A DNA stretch of 64,000 bases. Source: Bacteroidaceae bacterium. Lineage in GTDB: Bacteria > Bacteroidota > Bacteroidia > Bacteroidales > Bacteroidaceae. Below are positions 61,531 to 64,000 of this stretch, in pieces; within the stretch, counting starts at the first letter, position 1, and each line of letters opens with the position of its first letter. The stretch spans positions 1 to 64,000 of the forward strand of contig CAAGLF010000027.1 in NCBI GenBank assembly GCA_900770705.1, in the 5' to 3' direction. Under the pieces are notes generated by a model. That model was not told the origin of the DNA. It ran no database searches and saw only the letters and a list, made by a program, of their open reading frames with translations. A program made the translations under genes and the position numbers.

Positions 61531-62697
61531 TCAGAAGCGGGCGGTGATTTGCGCGTCCCACGTGTTGTAATAGCGGTCGCCCTTGGTGGCGCGGTCGTCG
61601 GTGAAGGTGTAGTTCAGCTGGAAGAGCAGGTTTTTCCCGAGCCAGTAGTTGGCGGCGAGTCCCCAGTTGGTTTTCAGCGTGTTCCAGTGTGCGTTGTCGC
61701 GATAGCAGTCCCAGCGTCCGTAGAGCTTGAAGTTTTTGAATGCGGGCCATCCCACGGTGGCGTACCAGGCGTCGGAGTGGCGTGCTGAGGCGGCGTTGGT
61801 GACGATGGCGCCGTGCGACCACATATACTCGCCGCGCACGGTCCATTTGCTTTCGTACTTCACGCCGGCTCCCCAGCGCTGGCGCTGCGCGGAGCGGAGG
61901 TCGGTGCCGTCGCCCTTGTAGCTCTCGTTGGTATATTTGCCGTTCCAGCCGAAGCCGCCGATTTCGAGGTCCTTCATGGGGCGGAACCAGAGTCCGCCTA
62001 TGAGGTCTTTGTGGTGGTCTTTGTCAGCGTGGTTGATTCCTTGTCCGTTGAAGAAGCCCACCTGGTAGTGCAGCCACTTGTGTCCGTCGCCGGCGCTGGG
62101 GAAGAGGTCGCCCTGCAGCTGTATGCCGACGTCGCGTCCCGAGCTTTTGTGCTCGCCGATACGGTCGTTGATGGAGGCGAGTTTCAGGGTGGCCTGCGAG
62201 TAGCTGCCGAGGCCCACGTTGAGCGGGCTGTAGGGGTTTTCGAAACCGAAGGAGCGCTTGAACTGTCCCAGCTTCACCCTGAGGAAGTCGAAGTGCTGCC
62301 ATTCTATGAAGGCGTCCACGATGCGCGGCCCTTTGTCGTTGCCGGGTGCGCCGTTCACCTCCATCTGCAGGCGGTAGTAGAAGTCCTTGAAGCAGTAGCC
62401 GTTCATATAGAGGCGTACGAAGCGCAGATCGAAGCCGCCGTTGGTGGCAGTGCCGCTCTGGTCGGAAATGGAGTACTTTCCGATGATGTATCCGCCGAAT
62501 TTCAGCTTCATATCGATTTTTTCGGCCATCTTCCGGATGGTCTGCAGGCTGCTTCCCTCTGCGCGGAGTGTGCTGTCGGCCTGTGTGGCGGCAGCGGCCG
62601 CGAAGGGCTGCGGCGTTCCCGCTTCTTCCTTCTCCCCGGCTTGCAGAACATTCACGCTAGCAATGGTCAATATCGCGGGGAAAATCAACTTTTTCAT
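61531..62697 (-). CDS. OprO/OprP-like porin
   Basis: This 388-residue outer-membrane protein has a signal peptide (MKKLIFPAILTIASVNVLQA) and a linker. The phosphate-selective porin O/P barrel follows (about 60-388), with KFGGYIIGKYSISDQ at its start, RVKLGQFKRSFGFENPYSPL near 145 and the terminal ITARF (C-terminal Phe). The substrate may be phosphate or polyphosphate. ATG 62697 and 62700 are adjacent and equally possible. It is divergent from the BamA-like gene with a 70-bp shared promoter region. Confidence 0.88.
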   Translation of the reverse strand: MKKLIFPAILTIASVNVLQAGEKEEAGTPQPFAAAAATQADSTLRAEGSSLQTIRKMAEKIDMKLKFGGYIIGKYSISDQSGTATNGGFDLRFVRLYMNGYCFKDFYYRLQMEVNGAPGNDKGPRIVDAFIEWQHFDFLRVKLGQFKRSFGFENPYSPLNVGLGSYSQATLKLASINDRIGEHKSSGRDVGIQLQGDLFPSAGDGHKWLHYQVGFFNGQGINHADKDHHKDLIGGLWFRPMKDLEIGGFGWNGKYTNESYKGDGTDLRSAQRQRWGAGVKYESKWTVRGEYMWSHGAIVTNAASARHSDAWYATVGWPAFKNFKLYGRWDCYRDNAHWNTLKTNWGLAANYWLGKNLLFQLNYTFTDDRATKGDRYYNTWDAQITARF

Positions 62698-62731
62698 CAT
62701 TGTTTCTGAATTTTTATTATACAAATTGGTG

Positions 62732-62739
62732 CAAAGATA
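62732..62739 (-). promoter_or_regulatory. -7 box of the porin gene
   Basis: TATCTTTG on the minus strand, 31-34 nt before the porin ATG, and 12 bp from the oppositely oriented box of the BamA-like gene. Confidence 0.55.
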
Positions 62740-62751
62740 CGGCTTTTGAGG

Positions 62752-62759
62752 TAACTTTG
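62752..62759 (+). promoter_or_regulatory. -7 box of the BamA-like gene
   Basis: TAACTTTG ends 8 nt before ATG 62768, the same spacing as at 22484 and 61370, again suggesting a leaderless mRNA. TTG at 62726-62728 is a weak -33 candidate. Confidence 0.6.
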
Positions 62760-62767
62760 CAGCCGTT

Positions 62768-64000
62768 ATGCAGAAAAAAATCGCAAACAGGCCTTATTCT
62801 ACCGGCTCCGGAGTCGTTCGTTTCACGGCGAAAATTTTTCTTTTCGCCGCGATAATTCTGCTTTCGGAGCTTCTCGTTTCTCCCTCCTTCGCAAGAGCTG
62901 GCGCGCTGTGTGGCGCGGGCGGTCCTGCCGCTGCGGGCGACACGCTTTCCCGCCTGAACGTTCTTCCATCGGCGACTGCAGGGGCCGATACGGCCGTAGC
63001 GGCCCTCTCTGCGCCGGCCCTGGCCTATCTGGCGGAGCAGAAGCGCGCGGACAGCGCCGGCTTCTTTCGCCGTGTAGTCAACTATTTCCGCAATGCCAAC
63101 AAGCCCGACACCACCAGGAACTTCCATTTCGCCTTTCTCCCCGGCCCCCACTATTCTTCGACCACGGGTTTCGGTATCGGGATGGCTGCCACGGGCACTT
63201 ACTTGATGGACTTTCAGGACAAGTCGCTGCCCAAGTCGAATGTGGCCATCTACGGCGACGTCACGTCCAAGAAATTCTTCATGGTCGGCGTCAAGGGCAC
63301 CAATATCTTCCCACAGGAGCGCTACAGGCTGGACTACCGCCTCTATGCCTACACGTTTACCACGCATTACTGGGGCATAGGCTACGATGAGGGCCGTGTG
63401 GACAGTCTGGAGACCGACTACCGCCGCATTCGCTACGACGCCCAGGCCTCCTTCCTCTTCCGCGTGGCGCCCAAGATGTACATAGGACCCAGCGCCGCCT
63501 TCCATTACATCCGGGCCACGGACATCGAGCAGCATCCCCCGTACGTGTTCGCAGGACTGCCCCTGTCTGTGCGCAGTGCCTCGCTCGGCATCAGTTTTGT
63601 CTACGACACCCGCGATTTTATCCTGAACGCAGCGCGCGGTTGGTTCGTGCAGTTCGACCAGAACTTCACACCCCGCTTCCTCGGCAACGGCGACCACTGT
63701 TACTCCACGTCCGAGCTCACCGTTTCGACCTATCGCCGCGTGTGGCAGGGAGCCATCCTGGCCGGCGAGCTTCACGGCAAGTTCAACTACGACGGCACGC
63801 CGGCGTGGTGTCTGCTCGCCGACGCGGGTTCCCAGGGCAGAATGCGCGGCTACTACGAAGGCCGCTACCGCGACCGCAGCATCATCGAGGCGCAAGTGGA
63901 GCTCCGCCAGTACATCAGCGGTCGCTCGGGCGCCGTGGTGTGGCTGGGAGCTGCCGAAGTCTTCCCCAAGTTCTCCGCGCTGCGCTTCCGCAAGATATTG
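62768..64000 (+). CDS. BamA/TamA-family outer membrane protein (N-terminal part)
   Basis: 411 codons are visible and the gene runs off the end. I translated it by hand. A long N-region (MQKKIANRPYSTGSGVVRF) precedes a signal h-region (AKIFLFAAIILLSELLVSP), then a short linker (about 45-95). The surface-antigen barrel follows from about 105 (NFHFAFLPGPHYSSTTGFGI), with FVYDTRDFILNAARGWFVQF near 279 and the diagnostic GRMRGYYEGRYRDRS near 357. POTRA domains are lacking, so it resembles the short patatin-type/D15 barrels rather than full BamA. The signal h-region overlaps a dispersed hairpin. Confidence 0.87.
   Translation, partial: MQKKIANRPYSTGSGVVRFTAKIFLFAAIILLSELLVSPSFARAGALCGAGGPAAAGDTLSRLNVLPSATAGADTAVAALSAPALAYLAEQKRADSAGFFRRVVNYFRNANKPDTTRNFHFAFLPGPHYSSTTGFGIGMAATGTYLMDFQDKSLPKSNVAIYGDVTSKKFFMVGVKGTNIFPQERYRLDYRLYAYTFTTHYWGIGYDEGRVDSLETDYRRIRYDAQASFLFRVAPKMYIGPSAAFHYIRATDIEQHPPYVFAGLPLSVRSASLGISFVYDTRDFILNAARGWFVQFDQNFTPRFLGNGDHCYSTSELTVSTYRRVWQGAILAGELHGKFNYDGTPAWCLLADAGSQGRMRGYYEGRYRDRSIIEAQVELRQYISGRSGAVVWLGAAEVFPKFSALRFRKIL
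62826..62849 (-). repeat. Dispersed hairpin, copy 12, inside the BamA-like signal peptide
   Basis: CGGCGAAAA (62826-62834), loop TTTTTC (62835-62840), TTTTCGCCG (62841-62849) is a perfect 9-bp stem. On the minus strand the loop reads GAAAAA, the same as in the intergenic copies. It encodes TAKIFLFAA of the signal peptide. Confidence 0.7.

Noticed and set aside
1..64000. CRISPR arrays, tRNA/rRNA genes, insertion sequences, prophage
   Set aside because: I saw no regularly spaced direct repeats, no transposase or integrase frames, and no TTCGA-type T-arm in a cloverleaf context in the spacers. The dispersed elements are irregular and too short to be insertion sequences.

Overview
The window is a gene-dense, GC-rich chromosomal segment of a Bacteroidetes bacterium, most likely order Bacteroidales. 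Four things support this. Many families are largely confined to that phylum (DUF4290, DUF4199, DUF4924, DUF4348, Omp28-like protein). Most promoters have the Bacteroides-type -7 box TAnnTTTG. Four consecutive secreted proteins end in type IX secretion-like C-terminal domains. Gene orders such as DUF177-rpmF-fabH-era-der are typical of the group. I cannot resolve the genus. There are no tRNA or rRNA genes, CRISPR arrays, insertion sequences or phage genes, so this is mostly core genome with one accessory-looking secreted-protein block.

Layout. 1-2.7 kb (minus): murA (cut by the edge), DUF4290, tsaB, thiD. 2.8-14.6 kb (plus): pyrF, DUF4199, a GtrB-like glycosyltransferase, two small envelope proteins whose genes overlap, apbE, a Crp-like regulator, and gltBD for glutamate synthesis. 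15-20 kb: a TolC/HlyD/ABC-2 permease export operon without an ATPase gene. 20-24.7 kb: frr, rsgA, an NfeD protein, a LysE-like exporter, DUF4924 and rfbD. 24.8-29.2 kb: a PadR/DUF2812 pair, a Zn/Cd-type P-ATPase and an acyltransferase. 29.5-40.4 kb: four large secreted proteins (a duplicated YD/Fn3 protein, a HAF/Fn3 protein, an Omp28-like protein and a subtilisin). 40.5-49.5 kb: a fucose-permease-like transporter, a Fur protein, an OmpA lipoprotein, a metallo-hydrolase, murB, DUF4348, pheS and an MFS exporter. 49.7-55.6 kb (plus): a membrane protein, MaoC, YigZ, GNAT, a bifunctional nuclease, rsmE and a sugar-kinase/RapZ-C fusion. 55.7-62.7 kb (minus): queE, queD, a lipoprotein, der, era, fabH, rpmF, DUF177 and a porin. 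62.8-64 kb: a BamA/TamA-like protein running off the end.

Several genes serve the envelope: murA and murB in peptidoglycan synthesis, the kinase/RapZ-C fusion plausibly in amino-sugar recycling, rfbD and the glycosyltransferase in surface glycans, and the BamA-like protein, porin and OmpA lipoprotein in the outer membrane. der, era, rsgA, rpmF, DUF177 and frr are a ribosome biogenesis and recycling set.

The most unusual signal is a degenerate family of short dispersed elements built from CTTCTGCGGCGGAA-, CTCCGAGG- and GGAAAAACT-type modules, found about every 4-5 kb. Several copies fold into hairpins whose stems differ while the six-base loop is always GAAAAA (or its complement TTTTTC). Most lie between genes, but three lie inside reading frames (an MFS loop, a secreted Fn3 protein and the signal peptide of the BamA-like protein). 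Other points are a run of ten Gs in an ABC permease gene, three genes whose ATG lies exactly 8 nt after the -7 box (probably leaderless mRNAs), and strong hairpins at all five convergent gene junctions.
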